A DNA stretch of 64,000 bases from Puffinus mauretanicus (GCA_023333565.1 JAJKFH010000102.1:1054001-1118000), one strand, 5' to 3'; shown: positions 1 to 14,600, counted from the stretch's first letter. Notes: generated by a model from the letters alone, not told the origin. Numbers and translations: made by a program.

Positions 1-1562
1 CATTTTTTGTAATTTCTTTAGGAGCATTAGTCCCATTGTCTTTCAATTAATGGTAGGGTTATAGCTCCTGGTTGCCTTCACCTTTTATAGGAGAAAACCA
101 CGTAGCATAGCCTAGTGTTTGGGAGAGTAATAATCTTAAGGAAGGCTCTGGAGACAACACAAAGATGCAAGTAATACTTCTAAAATTCTCCCAGAGGGTG
201 ATAAATGAACATGTACTTACCCGATGAATCATTAAATTATAGGAAAGCAAGGCTAGAAGGGATTTTTAAGGAGTCACCAATTCCTCCTCCTGCTCCACGA
301 GCACAGCAGGTCAGTGGTATCTGTCCCGTTAGCACAGACTTTGCTCCAGCCCACTTTGAAAACGTTCCAAATGTGGAGATTTCCAAGGCAGCCTATCCCA
401 GTGCTTCAGTAACACCATCCTAACAGCTAGAAATGGTTTTGCTAACATCTAATAAAAAAACGTCCCTGCTGCAATTTTTGCCTGTTATTCTTATCCTCTC
501 CACGTGGGAGAGAAGAGATTATTTCCTTCCTCTTTGCTGCAGTCGTTTACATTTTTGAGGACTGTTATCATGTCTCTGTTCAGTCTTCTCTTCTCTATAT
601 TTAAGAAAACAAAAATTCCTTTGTGGTTTCCTCATAGGTTATATTTCATAGATCTCTGAGTGCTCTTGTTGCTCTCTGAACACTTTCCTGTTGAATTATT
701 GGAGAGTTTTGAACTGCTGGCAGTCTGCATTAGCACAGGTGAAAATGGTCATAGGGGTGCAAGTGGGAGAAATAATAGAGGAATAATCTTCTGTGTATTT
801 GCATTGATAATGGGAGTCTGGAGTACAGGCTGTAATTTTTGTGGGGTCTGACTAAGTGCGAGTTTTCTGTCTGTCCTTGAGAGAAAATCATTACTTCCCA
901 CTTGGAAGGACAGATGCTAGACAAGAAAGATTCTTTTAGCACTCTTCAACTTTTTAAAATGTTGTGGTAAGCCACAGTCAGAGTGAGAACAGAGTAAAGG
1001 TGGATCAGGCTGTAGGGAGCCCAAGGTTGCCTCCTGAAGCTCATGTAAGCGGCTACTGATAATTCCCAGAAATCCTAGCAGCCCAGACTGTCTCTCAAAG
1101 GAAGGATTTGGAGTGATGAAACTGCGTCCCATTGGAGAATAGTTTCTGAAGCCTGTATGCTCTTTCCTGGGTGATAGACTGTTGGATTTTTGTCTTCCTT
1201 AGTCAAAAACTTGCACTGGAAAGGTAGATCAAGAACATTAATTAACCACAGGCCTGGCAGGAGAATATATTGCTCAAGAAACAGGGAGCTCAGTCAGACT
1301 ACAGCCTTGGACTACAGCTCTTTGAGAGCTCAAGTGGACAAATAACTCCCATGTCAATCCTTATCTTCTACACGGGAAGGCGTGAGAGGTTAGAAAAGGG
1401 TTACATGCATTCCAGTATACACCCCCTCTCTTTAACACCTCAGCCACAGCCTACAGAAATTACAGGTTGCTTCATGCTCTCTTTCGTCTCATTAGTTCAA
1501 GACAGACTGATACTTGAAGCTTTTTCAACACCAGTAGGTCAGGAGGCACGCACGTGTGTGCC

Positions 1563-1580
1563 CACACACACACACACACA
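1563..1580. repeat. (CA)9 microsatellite
   Basis: Perfect CA dinucleotide run followed by imperfect CA-rich sequence, intergenic. Confidence 0.9.
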
Positions 1581-4021
1581 GAGGCACACCCCCCATTAGA
1601 TGATCGTTGTTAACATTGCATGGTCTTTTAGAGAGTCATAATACATACTTTTTTTCTGAGTCCTCCAGTGATTAGCGAAACATCTTCCGTGATACTTACG
1701 AACCTAAAACTTGCTGCTATCTAAATTTCCTTGTGGATATTTCTACTGACTTCAGTGCCTACGGCCTTGGTCCATATCTGACTTTGGCCTCAGCAGTGTT
1801 TCCCAGCCTTGCTGTGCCTGGCAGTTTTGAAAGCCATTTTCCAGGGTGAAGCTTGGAAAGCTCATGTATTTAAGGCTGCCTCTTACATGCTCCTTTGCTT
1901 TTCTTCTGGAAGTCTCCTCTGAATCTGCCCCTTGGGAACTGGGCAAAATATGGATCTCCCCTTCTCGCCCCTTTCTGTATTGGTACTTTTCCTGGTGTTC
2001 CTCTTTGCTTGAACTGAGTCTTTCCTGAATCTAACCCTGGCAGCAGATCTTGCCAGGGGAAAATTTTGCATGCTGTGAGCAAATGCTGCAAAGATCCCTG
2101 TGTGGCATTTCACCTGTATGACTTTTTCCCAAGGGCTGTTTTGAAGCTCAAACACAATCGTGGATTACTCATACAGACTAATTCATAATATTCGGATCAC
2201 TCCCATTTGCTTCAGCTGGAGTTGAATACATTTTGCAGAAAGCGAACAAATCCTCTACAATGAAAAACTCCCAAATTCCCTCTCTTGTACTCTCCCTCCT
2301 TCCAGTGTCCACCCCCATCTCTCCACCTTCTGCTGCAGAGAACTGACCCAACGATAAGCCCAGGGGTAGATCTGGAAATGGTATGTTAATGGCATTCCCT
2401 TCTGCCACCTTTGTTTATTCCCATCTTAATGCCACACAGTAAATATAAAAGAAACCCTCAGCCTTGCTCACTCTCTCCCTTCCCCCATCTCTGCCCTCCT
2501 GACAAAGTTTCCAAATAAACCTTGAAACCCACTATCAGTTGTAAAATGTCTAATCAATGAAAGACACAGGAGCCAGTAACACGAAACGCTTTGCCTCAAG
2601 ATCTCAGTGTTTCTTACTGAACTTCAGTCTTTGAGGTCAGGCATTCTAGCTGCTGTTTGGCTTGATGTTCATTGAATACAAAGTCAAACAAGGGGCAAGC
2701 CTGAGTAGGTTATTCCTCTGTTTACAAAGCAAGCAGCATACTGACTTCTTGGCAAAGTAGGCATCCTCACCTAGAAGACAGTGGGGAAAAATAGGGAGAG
2801 ATTTTATATGGAGGACCTGGAGCATCATTCTCAGTGGGCTCCAAGTATTGATGAACTGCAGACAACTGCAATGACTGCAAGACAGTAAAAGACATAATTT
2901 GCAAAGAACTGTTTTTAAAAGCAAGGCATGTGGAGGATAGCTAAAGTCAGTACTTCCTACAAAGCCCCTTTAAATCCACAGAAAGTCCTCTTGTCTACAG
3001 TTAGCTTTACAGCAGCCCTGAAGGGAGACAGCAGGGGAGTTGGAGATTCCACCAGTATTTGAAACAGGAGGGAGAAGGGAAGTTATTTAAGGAGGTAAAA
3101 ATACAAGTACAATGGGATGAAATTAAAACAGCAGCACCTGACAATCATACAAAATTTACTGATGTTTTGGCATCATGTTTCCAGGAAGAAGACGACCCAT
3201 GCTTTTATGATGGTTCTAATTTGACGTGATTTACCTCTGAGAAGTGTACAGCAACAAGACAAAATAATTTATTTTTGTGGTGGAAGGTGGGATTAGGAAA
3301 TTTAATGCAGTTATTGGATCTGTGTCTTGAATGCATTTTTGCTTTCTTGCTGTGGGGTTCCAAGGGAAAATAGAATTTTCAGGCTCAACAATGGTATTTG
3401 TACAGACATGTATGGATACATTGTTCCTCCCTGCTAGGATCTCCCTACAACAAATGGGTACTAAGAGGTTTTAATGTCTGGTGTCTTCAAACAATTTTGT
3501 CAACAAGCAGCTGAGATTTGTTGACATTTTAAAGACAGTCTATTTAGTTAAACTGCCAAGCGTTACAAGTGTCGTGGTTATGGCAGTGCCTCAGGTTAAG
3601 ACCAGAAATACAAAGTGCAGTAATGTATATTATTCAGAAGGTGATGTTCTTGAGGACAACCCACCCTGCAGTCAGTGGAAAGACTTTCTCTGTTTTTAAA
3701 GGGCTTAAGAGCAACCATGTACTAATCCAGTAACTACGTGCAAAATATATATTTATGTGCTGTCAAACTCCCTTTTTGTGCTGCAAATTGCAAATCAAAA
3801 ACTCGTGCTTAATCTGGTTTGACGGGTATTTTACATTATGTGGTGCAGACACAAGAGCTACTAAAGCGTTTTTGCTTTAGTTTTGTCACTTCCTCGGCAT
3901 TTGTGATACTTGTGAGAAGCCCTTTTAAAAATCTTTTGCAGTAAAATTTCCCAGTGGAATAGGAGAATTTCAGGCCTGACAGTGAGTCTTACTTGATGAA
4001 AATCACTGGTCTCTACAGTTT

Positions 4022-4119
4022 TGATTCTGAATCAGACACAAGTATTTCACTGGTGTGGTTCCAAAGACTTTGCTGGAATCCCTCTGATTTACACCCATAT
4101 GAGATCAGCATTAGGCCCC
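4022..4119. repeat. Relic of a palindromic MITE-like sauropsid repeat
   Basis: TGATTCTGAATCAGACACAA at the left and CTCTGATTTACACCCATATG with GAGATCAGCATTAGGCCCC at the right match, in diverged form, a palindromic interspersed repeat common in reptile and bird DNA (its recognisable text is GATTTACACCGGTGTAAGTG then AGATCAGAATCAGGCCC). The central 'AAAGACTTTGCTGGAAT' corresponds to its AAGTCAATGGAGT symmetry centre. I do not recall a secure family name. Confidence 0.55.
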
Positions 4120-4284
4120 AGTGTTTTCGTTTTTCATTTGTTATTCTTGGCCTTAGTGTCCTTTTACCACTGTTGAATACAATGTTCCTAAAACACCAGA
4201 TGTGCTTGTGAGATGAGGGAATACGGCAAAAAAAATAGATTGCAGGGATTCACTAAACAACACATGATCTTCTTTTGCCCTGTA

Positions 4285-4345
4285 GTCTGAATCCTGGCCT
4301 TTTACACCAGTATAACTACATTTATTTCTACAGGACTGTTTCTGA
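4285..4345. repeat. Possible second palindromic repeat relic
   Basis: AGTCTGAATCCTGGCCTTTT, ACACCAGTATAACTACATTT and ATTTCTACAGGACTGTTTCT are like half of the same GATTTACACCAGTGTAACT-type repeat found 170 bp upstream. Weak, shorter match. Confidence 0.35.
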
Positions 4346-7300
4346 TTACCATTGGGAAATGAAGTTATAAATCCTTCCTAGCATAAGTACTTTTGTTACA
4401 GTAGCTCCTTAACAGGATAATTTTGCTATGCTCAGTTTTAGCTTGTATAATGACTGATGCTTAATATACAATATTGGCCACAGATTTTGTATGAATTCTG
4501 GGTTTCCAATCACTTTTATAATATTTCAATCACTATATTACGTACTGGTTTCAAAGTATTATGGGCTTTGTTGCTCTTTCACTACTGGCTAACTCACTTA
4601 GTGTTCTCATTAGGTGCTTGGAGATCTTAAGTAACATAGTTATTACACAAAGTTCATAACAGTTATCACATAGTTTATACCAGCTAAAACTGGTGGGAGA
4701 TCCAAATCTGCCCCAGTACCCAGATTCCTTTCATGTGGTAGGAAGAACAGGTTCAAATCTGCAGAGTGCTGGCCACTCCAATCTTAAACAGCAAAGCATT
4801 AAACAAAGTGCTGAGCTTTAGTTGAATGAGTAATGTGACCAAACGACCCACCTGCTCTTCAACCTGCACAGCCAAGCCTTGTGGGAACAGGGAAGTCAAG
4901 GCTGTGCGTGATCACCTGCATTATTTTGTGCTTGAACCTGAGACCTGGCTACTACAGCCAGGCTATAGCAAGCTACTCACAGTCATCTGTTTAAAAGGTC
5001 TGAGGCATCTTCACTGATTATGGAAGTTACAGGGAATTGTCTTCTCCCATCTTGAAGTCATTCATTCACTATTGCCACTGAAGACCAGGCTGCAGATTAA
5101 GCGAAATGAATGAATGGAAAAAAACAACCAGAGGGCATCAGCAGCATTCTACTGTGTATCTCATCAGAAATTAACTTTCAGTTTGTTAGGGTGAGCTCTT
5201 GCTGAAGTATTGTGTATCTTTAATTAGTCTTTTGGGATGATAAATGTTTTGAAACATTTCTTAAAGCGTTGACGGTCATGCAGGCAGCAACAGTAAATTT
5301 AGTACTTTAGAGTCATGTTTTGTTCTCACTTATACCGCAGTATATTTGGAGTTGATCACCTGATGTCAGAAATTTACCTCAAATTCACACTGATACAGAC
5401 GATGCAGAATCTAGTCCAGCGAGTATCCACTTTCTGCTGCACCCACTAAATCACATTCAAATGATGCAATGGGAGTGAGATCCAACCCTTCCCTGCATGT
5501 GCATGAATAAAAGTATTGGTATTTCCAAGTGACAGTGTGTCCATCGTGGTTGAGCCATGAAGCAGGGGTCTGCCAAGATAGAAGAGAGGGGAAAAAGGTG
5601 CTACCCTTGGTACCAGCTTTGCTTCCCGGGGATCCATGACTGACTCAGATCCTCTGGCATCAAGCAGAGACCTTGTGGCAGACACCTACCAGGGATTACA
5701 TCAGTATGGCCAGTTATTATGTCTGTTTCTCCAGGCACAAATTTTTCTTACAAGGTATTCAAAATGCAGACGGGGTTAGTCCCTCTTCTCCTAAAAAATA
5801 TTAGAAAACAGTGTTAGCAGTACTTTCCTCTGAGCCAATCTCCAGCACGTTATTTAGCAGGCAGAGTGTTTTATATGATGGTGGCTTTCGGCTCAGAAGT
5901 AACACCAGGGACTTAACTAATTGTGTCAGTTAAAATCCTGTATCACTTTCTTTGTAAATCTCTCTTATCCAGATAACATCCTCAATGGGTAATTAATTAA
6001 TTTCTGTCTAAAATTCCCTCTTAGTTTTATTAAGAACATGATGTTCAGTACTTTATGCTTAGATCCCTCAAGTAATACATGCTCTCTGCGTAAAACACTG
6101 TCTTTCATCCCAGAGGTGGCTGAATTGCAATGATGAGCAAAATGCGCTTTGTGTATACAGTAATCAGGTGGTGAATTTCATTAGATGCTTGGAGATCTTT
6201 GGACAGAGGATACAGCATAAATGTCAGTAAATCCTTGGCAGAGGTATATGTGGGCTCTGGATGATGGGTAAAGTGAGAAGGCCAGGAGCGTTGAGAATCT
6301 AACAACATAAGCTGAAGGCTTACAGTGAGCCATCCTTTCTCCTCTTTTCATACTCTTTTTATTTTTCAGTGTTACAAAAGAAAATGCATTCAAAAAGGAT
6401 TTTCTGTTGCATTAAGTAAAAGGTGTCAAAGACATTAAAAAGCTAAAATAATTTCTGTGGCTTTAAAAAACCTTTCCCTTTCCGCTATCTTACCCAGTGT
6501 ATTTCATCTGGGATCTGAAGAGGTTGCTCAAGGAATAAAAGACAACATCATACCTATGCTCATGTTTAAAAAAGTCTACTAGGGTGATGGTTCTGTGACA
6601 TGGATTTTAGTGACAGATGACCAAATACCTGTGCTCCAGAAGTTTTAAGGGCTTGATGGAAACACACTGAAGGTAATGGAAACATCCCCAGTGACTATAA
6701 TGTAGCCCCAGAACTTTTCATTCTGCTACCATGCTTGTGCAATTTCAAATGTTTTTTCTTTATGCCATAAATCCTCTATCCAGCAGGTTAATTATGTATC
6801 AGTATTCCTTTAAAAAGTGATTGGGATGCTCCTCAAGGCAACGGAAGCAACGGAAAAATAAATATATGTTATTTTTCAGTCCACCATCCAATGCTTACTT
6901 CTAAGTGAATTTCATGTCGTGTCAGGTTGATGGCCCAAGCACAGGCATTTTCCTTTCATCTACAAACGCTTACTGCAGCAGCAGAACAAAAGCCTTCTCC
7001 ATACTGATCCCTGACAGTACATCTTCAAGCTGAAGAGACTTCAAATGGTAGGCCCTCTAAGTCCTTGATCTGCCTAGCAGCCTCTGTAACAAAGGGGCAA
7101 ATTAGTGATAGTGCTTTTTATGATATGCTTCTCCAGCAGAAACTCGACTGGGAGTCTCAAATTGTCTCAGATCAGTGCTGTCTAATATTATTATTCACTG
7201 GTGTTCTAAAAATAGTTATGATTAGATTATAATAGATAGAAACCCACAGAAATGGCTTAGAATGCTAACAGTTTATTTTGGAATAAACAGAATTTTTTCC

Positions 7301-10300
7301 TAGTGAAATCTATCATTATGCTAGAAAAAAATTGCTCCCAAAGGAAATTTTTTTTTTTCATATGCCCATTAAGTAATATGAAGGGTGTTTTGTTTTGTTT
7401 TTTTACAAAAAAAGCCTGGACTGTAGAAGCCAAGAAATATGATAACAAAAGCATTTCTCACAAACATCACCAGTCTTGTGGAAATGCTGACCATGATACC
7501 TGATTATATCAGGCATATGTGACTGCCCATTGTGTAGGAGTTACAAGGTCACCATGACCTAAAGAGGCAAACGAGAATCATAGTCTTTCCCAGTATATAA
7601 TCCACAGCAAACACAAAGCATATGGGGGATTATGAGTTAGTGAGATAAGGTAACCATCTTGCTTACAGATGCCTGAAACCGGACTTCCAAAATCCACTAC
7701 CAAACATAATCCCGACTCACTTTTTGTTTTTCTCTTTATAGTAGAATTCCTGTTTTGGGAGCAGTTGTCCTTCCTTGAAAACTAGTTTAGAAATTTTCCC
7801 TGTCAGGCAGCTGAATGTAAACAGCATCCTTGGAAACCGGTATTTTATCCCGGTCACCTGCAGACAGAGGCTCTGAGCCTTCACTACCTGTTCCCTGATT
7901 TGAAACATCACAACCAGATGTTTTCTCTCATCACTGAGGGCTGCCGGCAGCACGCATCCCTCAGTCAGAAAGGAGAAAAGGGAAGAAAGCGGAATAGCTT
8001 TACAAGCAGCTTGGATGGAGTGATGCTGATAGAGGAAAGTTCCTGCTCTTTACCATCACAGGACAGTCTTGCCTCCCGCCAGCTTATGATAATGAACTCC
8101 ACGGGCACTTGCCTGAAAGCATCTCAATTCAAGCTTTTTTCCCCATAATGAATCAAAGGAAAGGAACAATTCAACCCATCAAATAGGAAAAATCCCTGTC
8201 ATGCTTCAGCCCAGGGGAAGGGCTGCCTTTGTGTTGAACTGTTGGATGGGTCTCTGTGTCCATCCCCTACCGAAGCATTGCATCTACTCCTCCCTATTTG
8301 CATCTCTCATGTGGGACCCATGCCCTCGGGCAAACTCCCAGCACCTGTGCATTTTTCATTACAGAGCTGGACCAGCTGCTTCTGCCGGCTTCTTAGAGGG
8401 CCAGCATGCCCTGCTATGAGCAGCAGCAGGGGGAGAAGGACAGTGTGTCCTTCTGCCAGCCCCTACCTAAAAGAGAAAGTTGCGATTTACCTTTCAATAG
8501 CCCTAAAGTAGACATGAAGGGGGACTCCATACCCAGAGAGGGATGGTGCTACCAGCAGCACTGGGAGACGGAGGAGCATCTTCGTTGGTATGGGCAGCCT
8601 TCTGTGTGCTGTCTCATGTGTGAAGCAGGGTGTGACAACAATTAGCTTTTCTTTGGAAGCAAAGGGGAGAAAAAGAGAAATTCCATTCACATCACAAGAC
8701 TTTATTCTCAGGTTTTTTTGTTCCTGCCTAAATGTATCTGTCTCTCTGAGATGCTCCTGTATTCTTGCATAACAGAGATCCAATGATCATAAAAACAAAA
8801 AATTAGAAAACTGAACCACAGAAAAGGAATGTAAGGAAATAAAATAGAGCACAACTAAAAAAATAAATCATATTTCACACTTACAAATTCCCTGTCAGAC
8901 TAAAGGCTAGCCAGAAGTACTTTCAAGGAATAGTCGAAAAGAAAAGAAACTAATTGCTATGACCCACAAGTACACATCATGTTGTACTTTAAAGGTGAAT
9001 AAAGACTGGCCAACAGCACAGGGACAACGTAATTTCTAAGGAAACAATACAGTAGTCAGACCTTTGGTTTTGAAAATGTCTTTTGTGAGTTCTCTGCTCA
9101 GTGAGCTGTGTGGATTTACTTCAGAGGGTTACACAAGCCTGAAAGCCTCTTGAGCTTTGGACTGAAGCAGAGTAGCAGAGTTCTGAAAACTTCCCCTGAT
9201 TGTTTCAAAGATCCATTTTGTTTGAAATTTTTTATATACTTTAACTGTTTCTACCTCTATAAAATTTCTACTCTCTCCTCAGTTCTTTTAGTACAATTTA
9301 GGAGCAATGCTATAGAAGTCAGTGGTGCTTGTTTTAAAACCTTCCTCACTGAAACACTTTTTTTTTTTTTTAAATTGTTTTTCCAGCAGCATCGGCATTT
9401 CCTCCTCCTCCCCAAACCACCTCACCTTTTTCCAGTCATCTATTCTTTTGACTATTATTTTAAGTACACCAATAACAATATTGATGTAAGTTCAGTCCAG
9501 TGCGCTTAAAATAATAGAAAACTGCAGGCAAACCCTTTGGCTTCTTTTTTGTACTCAGTGTGGAACTGTTAGCACAAAAGCTGATAGCTGATAATGAGCA
9601 ACCCTATTGCGAAGGATGCTGGAACACTAAGCTGTTTTTGTGGGCTGATCCAAAGTATAAGGAAGTTAATGGATGGCTTTATACTTCGGGCTCCAAGATG
9701 ATGGGCTGGTATCAGATAACAGCAATTTGCAGCTGGATCGGTATAATGGGGTATTCATTCTAGAATGTTTTTACATGCGGTAAAGCAATTTTTTTACTCT
9801 TTATAAACCTATTTACCAAGGAACTTAATACAAGAGAAAATCAATAATTTTGGAAGGGCTGGATTCCTTAATTGCACTGGGTATCCTACCTGCACACCTG
9901 ACAGCAAATTCATCTGCTGATTGGAAGAGTAGTTATACTCAAAACAGTTGCAGGATGTACTGTGGAGTGTTGTATGCTGCCTACATTACCTGCAGAATTA
10001 CCAGAAAAGACAAATACAAATACAATCAGAATGGCATGACAATGAGAAAAAAAACCCACGCAAGAATGAAACTATTCTCAGTTACATATCCGCAGTCCAA
10101 TTGATCTCTGCGGGGGTTGCATGGTTTTAGTGCACAAGAGTGATGTTTGCTTCAAAAGATCTAAAATAAAAGTGGAAGGGAATAGCTGATGACTAACAGG
10201 GAAGTTCAAGGGAAAGACCCCTATTATAATAAGAAGTATCTACAGTCGTCGTACTTGGAAAACATAGAATGACTGAAAATGAAAGTAATTTGATAACTTT

Positions 10301-10504
10301 ATGGAGAGAAGAAGCTCAGATGTTTAAGTCATCACTGAAGCTGAAATGGTAAGCCTGAGCCCTGGCACTAGATGCAGCCTGAGCTACCCTGCAGACAGCC
10401 AAAAGGGGAGCTCCAGCTGCAAGCCCAAGAGTCCAAGATAACAATCGCTTGGAAACATTTGTGCCAAGAAGTGTGGCTCCATTACTGCTCTCCCACTAAT
10501 GCAA

Positions 10505-10660
10505 AAGATAATAGAATCCGAAAGATGCAGGTCTGGAAGGGGCCTCAGTAAGTCCTTTAATTGGTTTCCTGCCCGAAGGCAGAATGAACTGTACTTACGC
10601 TATTTCTGGTAAGTGTGTGTCTAACCTGTTCCTAAAGGTCTCCACTGATGGAGGCTTTGC
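10505..10660 (-). mobile_element. Old CR1 fragment, minus orientation
   Basis: Read on the + strand it shows the usual reverse-complement CR1 3' text in diverged form: TAGAATCCGAAAGATGCAGG, TCTGGAAGGGGCCTCAGTAA, then GTCTAACCTGTTCCTAAAGG and CTCCACTGATGGAGGC. The element is therefore inserted antisense. Intergenic, upstream of WNK1. Boundaries approximate. Confidence 0.75.
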
Positions 10661-11589
10661 AGGCTCAGAGGAGAGGGCAGCTGGTGATGACACCCAGGGT
10701 GGGATGGCAGGATGGAGAGGCAGATAGAGGTGGAGAACCAGTTAACCAGGAGGAGCTAGGTGCAAGAGCAAAGGAATGTGATAAAAAGAAGCAAAAATTG
10801 AAAAATCTCAGCCATAACATCTATCGGAAAAATCCAAAGAATGTGGGGCATAGGATACAAAAGCCAGAGCAAGGCTGTTTGTCAGGAATTAATTGAGGAA
10901 ACCTGGAGTTCACACAGGAAGAAGTTAGGTAAGAGAAGGAGGACTTGCGTAGCAGGAGAGGCGGACTAGTGCTGGATTCCCTGAACATTTTATTATTGGA
11001 TTTTTTAAAAATATTACTCTTCTTATGCTTAACCAATGATCCCATGAACATTCATGCAATTGTTACCTTGAAGTCTCTGTAGATACCAGAGCACACTTTA
11101 TGAATTGTGTGCTGTGATCTAGAGGTGGTTGTTGTAACTGATAGATCCACAAGTAAGTCTCATGATCAGCACTTAAGTGTTTCCATATAAAGGTGAGAGT
11201 ACATTACAGTCAAGTGTGAAAGTCTAGCTAACGACATTAAGTTCTTTCCTGGACATCTGCCAAATAACACTGCCACTGAGAAGCTGCTAAACCATTAAGG
11301 AGAACTTCTTTCTAAGATAACAAATTTGATATATACATTTTTACAAGCAATTTGCATCTACTGAAAACAGTAGACCAGTACCAGATGAGGAGAGAACTTA
11401 AGAGAAAGGAGGAGAAAATGGACGCTGGGCACTTCACCTGGTATAAATTAGCCTGCTGCCTGTACTAGCTGACTTGACAACACCCATGGACAGTTGGAGA
11501 CAAATTGCAGCAGGGCATCCTCAGGACTTTGTTTAGATACTGAACACCTCTACGACTCCAATGCGGTTCAACCAGTTAGGCTTATCATT

Positions 11590-11690
11590 TGGGAGTGAAA
11601 GAACAGGTGTCATTCTACAGCTCGGGTTAGACAGGGTGTCCAGTCAGACTGTGGTCATGATCCCTTTTGGCCTTTAAGTTCACGTACCCT
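11590..11690 (+). mobile_element. Possible ancient CR1-like tail
   Basis: ATTCTACAGCTCGGGTTAGA and GGTCATGATCCCTTTTGGCC followed by TTTAAGTTC resemble the tail of old CR1 subfamilies (GATGATCATAATGGTCCCTT, then CTGGCCTTAA). The match is short and diverged, so this could be chance. Confidence 0.35.
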
Positions 11691-14600
11691 ACAAGTGTCC
11701 ACAACCAGGCGGTAACCCCGTTCTCAGCCTATACCTGAAATAGAAATTTCCTCAGAACAACAGTGCTACTTCAAACACTCGCATCCCACCTAACCAGCGC
11801 ATAGGTGGCTCTGAAGAGCCATATGGCCTTTGTTAGAACAGGAGGCAGATGGATATCGGGAAGAGGTTAAAACTCCCTAAAAAGAGCTGAAGTTACAGCA
11901 CACAGTACGTGGCTATTCATTATCACCAGACATATTGTCTTGACACAGATTGCACACAGGGATGAAAATCCATGTAAGATAGGGTAAATTAAACAGGCCT
12001 TTACTTAGTAATATGCTTTTCAAACACACATCTCAGCAGAAACAGGCAGAGAAGCTGCATTTTAGAGAAATCCCCTCTGTCTGTCTTAAAGGGACTGCAC
12101 CATTAATCTAACTGCGCAGGAGTATGATGCATTGAAGGTGCCCAGGTGAGACAGTGATGACAGAAGCTTGATAATACTGCTTATCTTACTTCTAAGTAAA
12201 GAACAGTACTATACTACATCATCAGCTCTGGACCAAATCCCAGCTTCTTTGATGGTGAGACGATGTAATGGCTTGAGCCTGGAATGACACTGAGGAACTG
12301 CAAGTAAGAAAGGGTGCTCTGTAGTATCTCTGTGCAGGGCCTTGCTGCCCCACAAGCAAGAGGCTTCCTATAAAAGAGCTGTGCTCTGCATAGACAGGAT
12401 AATAATAGTTGCTTTGCGCAGGTGGGTTATGCTATAGAAAGCCACCCTCTGGCTCACATGTCAGGTGTTGAATACATTAGACGAGTGCAGCAGAATTACA
12501 TGATTACTCAGGAGAACATCCCTGAAGTAATAAAAAGCTTTAAGAGTGAGGCAGGATCTCTAACAACTCTGATAAAAGTATTGCTTTCCTGCCTCTTCTC
12601 CATGCAACGGTGAAATGTCGCAACACATTGGCCAGCAGGCAGCTATACCACCACAGTTCAAGACCTGGCCCTTTCTTTCCTAGAAAGTTTTAAGTTAGCC
12701 AGCTGAAGAGTATAATGCCTGGACTCTCATGAACTCAACCTAGCATGAAAACAGGCAAAAGTGGTCATTCTGGCCACCACAAACAAGGGGGATATCTGTT
12801 TGCATAGCAGCCAGGGTGAACCTGCAGTCCCTGCTGATGAAACCCTGCCTGGATTCCACCCGCCTGACTTCACTTGTGAGACGAGTAATGGTTGCATGTA
12901 TTGCTCTGAGGCCAAGTTTGAGGCAAGAGATTCCTTCTCTGTCTCCAGTGTTATTTTGGTATATTTTATTTGGCCCAGAATTTGGGAAAACAAGAGGGAG
13001 GTTTTCCGTAGGGAGTGGAATGAGGAGGCAGGAAGGGCTACCATATTTCTCCAGACGGAAACTCCTACAGTGTTGGAGTCCAGCACTGCTGCAAGTGTCA
13101 ACAGATCAAATATGATACAGAAGGCCCTCTGCCAACTCTTTGCTACTGCAGCAGCAAACTGGGAGGAAAGCAGAAACTAATATCCAGTAGCACTGAGCTA
13201 GGTTCAGTCTCTGCTGCACAGGGATGGAGCAGGAAGAAATTAGTAACCACCTTCTCCTTTCCATGCCGCATGACATGGTCTGGTCCAGGGCCTCCAGCAG
13301 GACAGGGCTGACCCGGGGAGGCTCAGAGCCAGGGTGTTCAGGCCATCTGCTGGGAGAGATACGGTGGTAGCAGCCTCTGTGATAGGATCTTAATATGTGG
13401 AGTCCTCGTCCCAGTCGCCGCCTCCCAAGGAAGACCCTGAAAATAAAGATGCCTCCCGAGCACCGCACTGCAAACTGTGCCCCTCCATGCCAGCAGGTGT
13501 GATTCAGACCGATAGCTGCTGAGGGCAACAGATTGAGCAGTAATTAGCTGCTGTTAGTCATCCTCTTCCCAAGTACAAGTGGTATAGCATTTGATTATTT
13601 CAACACAGTTGGATGTGGGAGGGAAGGTAGGCCTGGAAACGTTTTCCTGACAGCGTACTTCTCAGCTCTTTTAAAACACCTCTCATGTTGACACTCAGCA
13701 CAGCATTTCAAATAAAATGCTATTTCCTCTTGTAGAGCAGCGAGGAAAAAATGCTGTCACAGGTTTTATAACAAACATTGGGTAAGCAGCAATCATACCC
13801 ATTGTGCAATCTGGGATTCAGGTAGGAAAACAATCCATAGATGGTTAAGAGAGAGGTACCGGGTGTCTCAACAATCGGAATAAGATGTGAACTGCTTGAG
13901 GACCACAGAGAAGGGACAGGGTTGAACGGGTTAGTGGGACAACTTCACAGTGGCAAGTGTGAAGAACAAAAAGCCACAGTTTTTAGACTGGAAGTTAAAA
14001 ACTGACACTGCTGGAGGAAATGTGGGTTCCAAGCTCTTCTTGCTCCTTTCCCATGACATCATGAAAATGTGCAGTGGTCTGCCTTCAGCAATCTTCGGTC
14101 CTTCCGACAGAGATCTCATCCACCATGTAGTGTCAGTGGCGATGTTTATTCGTACTATGAAAACCACATTCTCTAAATAGAAAAAATACAAAACCTTTTG
14201 TAAGGGTTTCAATAACCTTTTTTTTTTTTCTCCCCAGCTGCTGCCTCAGTATTTCATCCTCCTCCTGAATTCACAATGCCCCAGAAATTTGAGAGCTGCC
14301 TTTCTCCTACTTCTCTCTTGGGCAGACGCGTTTGAACTTCCCACTCATCTCTTGCACCTGGAACATTGCACCTCTCTCTGAAGGGCTTTCTGTTGGTCCT
14401 CTCAAAATCCTGGATGTACAGAAGTCCCTTTGGAGGGAAGCATTCAGGGATATGGGACATCTACAGATCCTGAGCAAGTATAATGTTCTCAAAATCCACA
14501 GAGTAAATTTCTGAGTGGTAACAGAGGTTTTAACAAGGAAAGTTCCCATATATAATTTTTGGCTTACTTTGAGAAGGCTTAATGTGACTCAAGCAAAAAG

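Larger units (their letters stand above)
1..10504. other. Upstream intergenic DNA, no gene seen
   Basis: AT-rich single-copy sequence. Apart from the palindromic repeat relics near 4.0-4.3 kb and the CA microsatellite I see no coding exon, RNA gene or mobile element. Open frames here are short, unsupported by splice signals or family matches. In mammals the neighbour upstream of WNK1 is NINJ2 on the opposite strand; I looked for its conserved membrane-segment text and did not find it. Confidence 0.7.

Noticed and set aside
9108..9509. 133-codon plus-strand frame
   Set aside because: Phe/Leu/Ser-rich composition from T-rich DNA, begins at GTG, reads through a poly-T run; no family match.
13931..14212. 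Overlapping 93- and 76-codon frames on opposite strands
   Set aside because: No similarity to any family; mirror-image open frames are common by chance and no regulatory or splice signal supports them.
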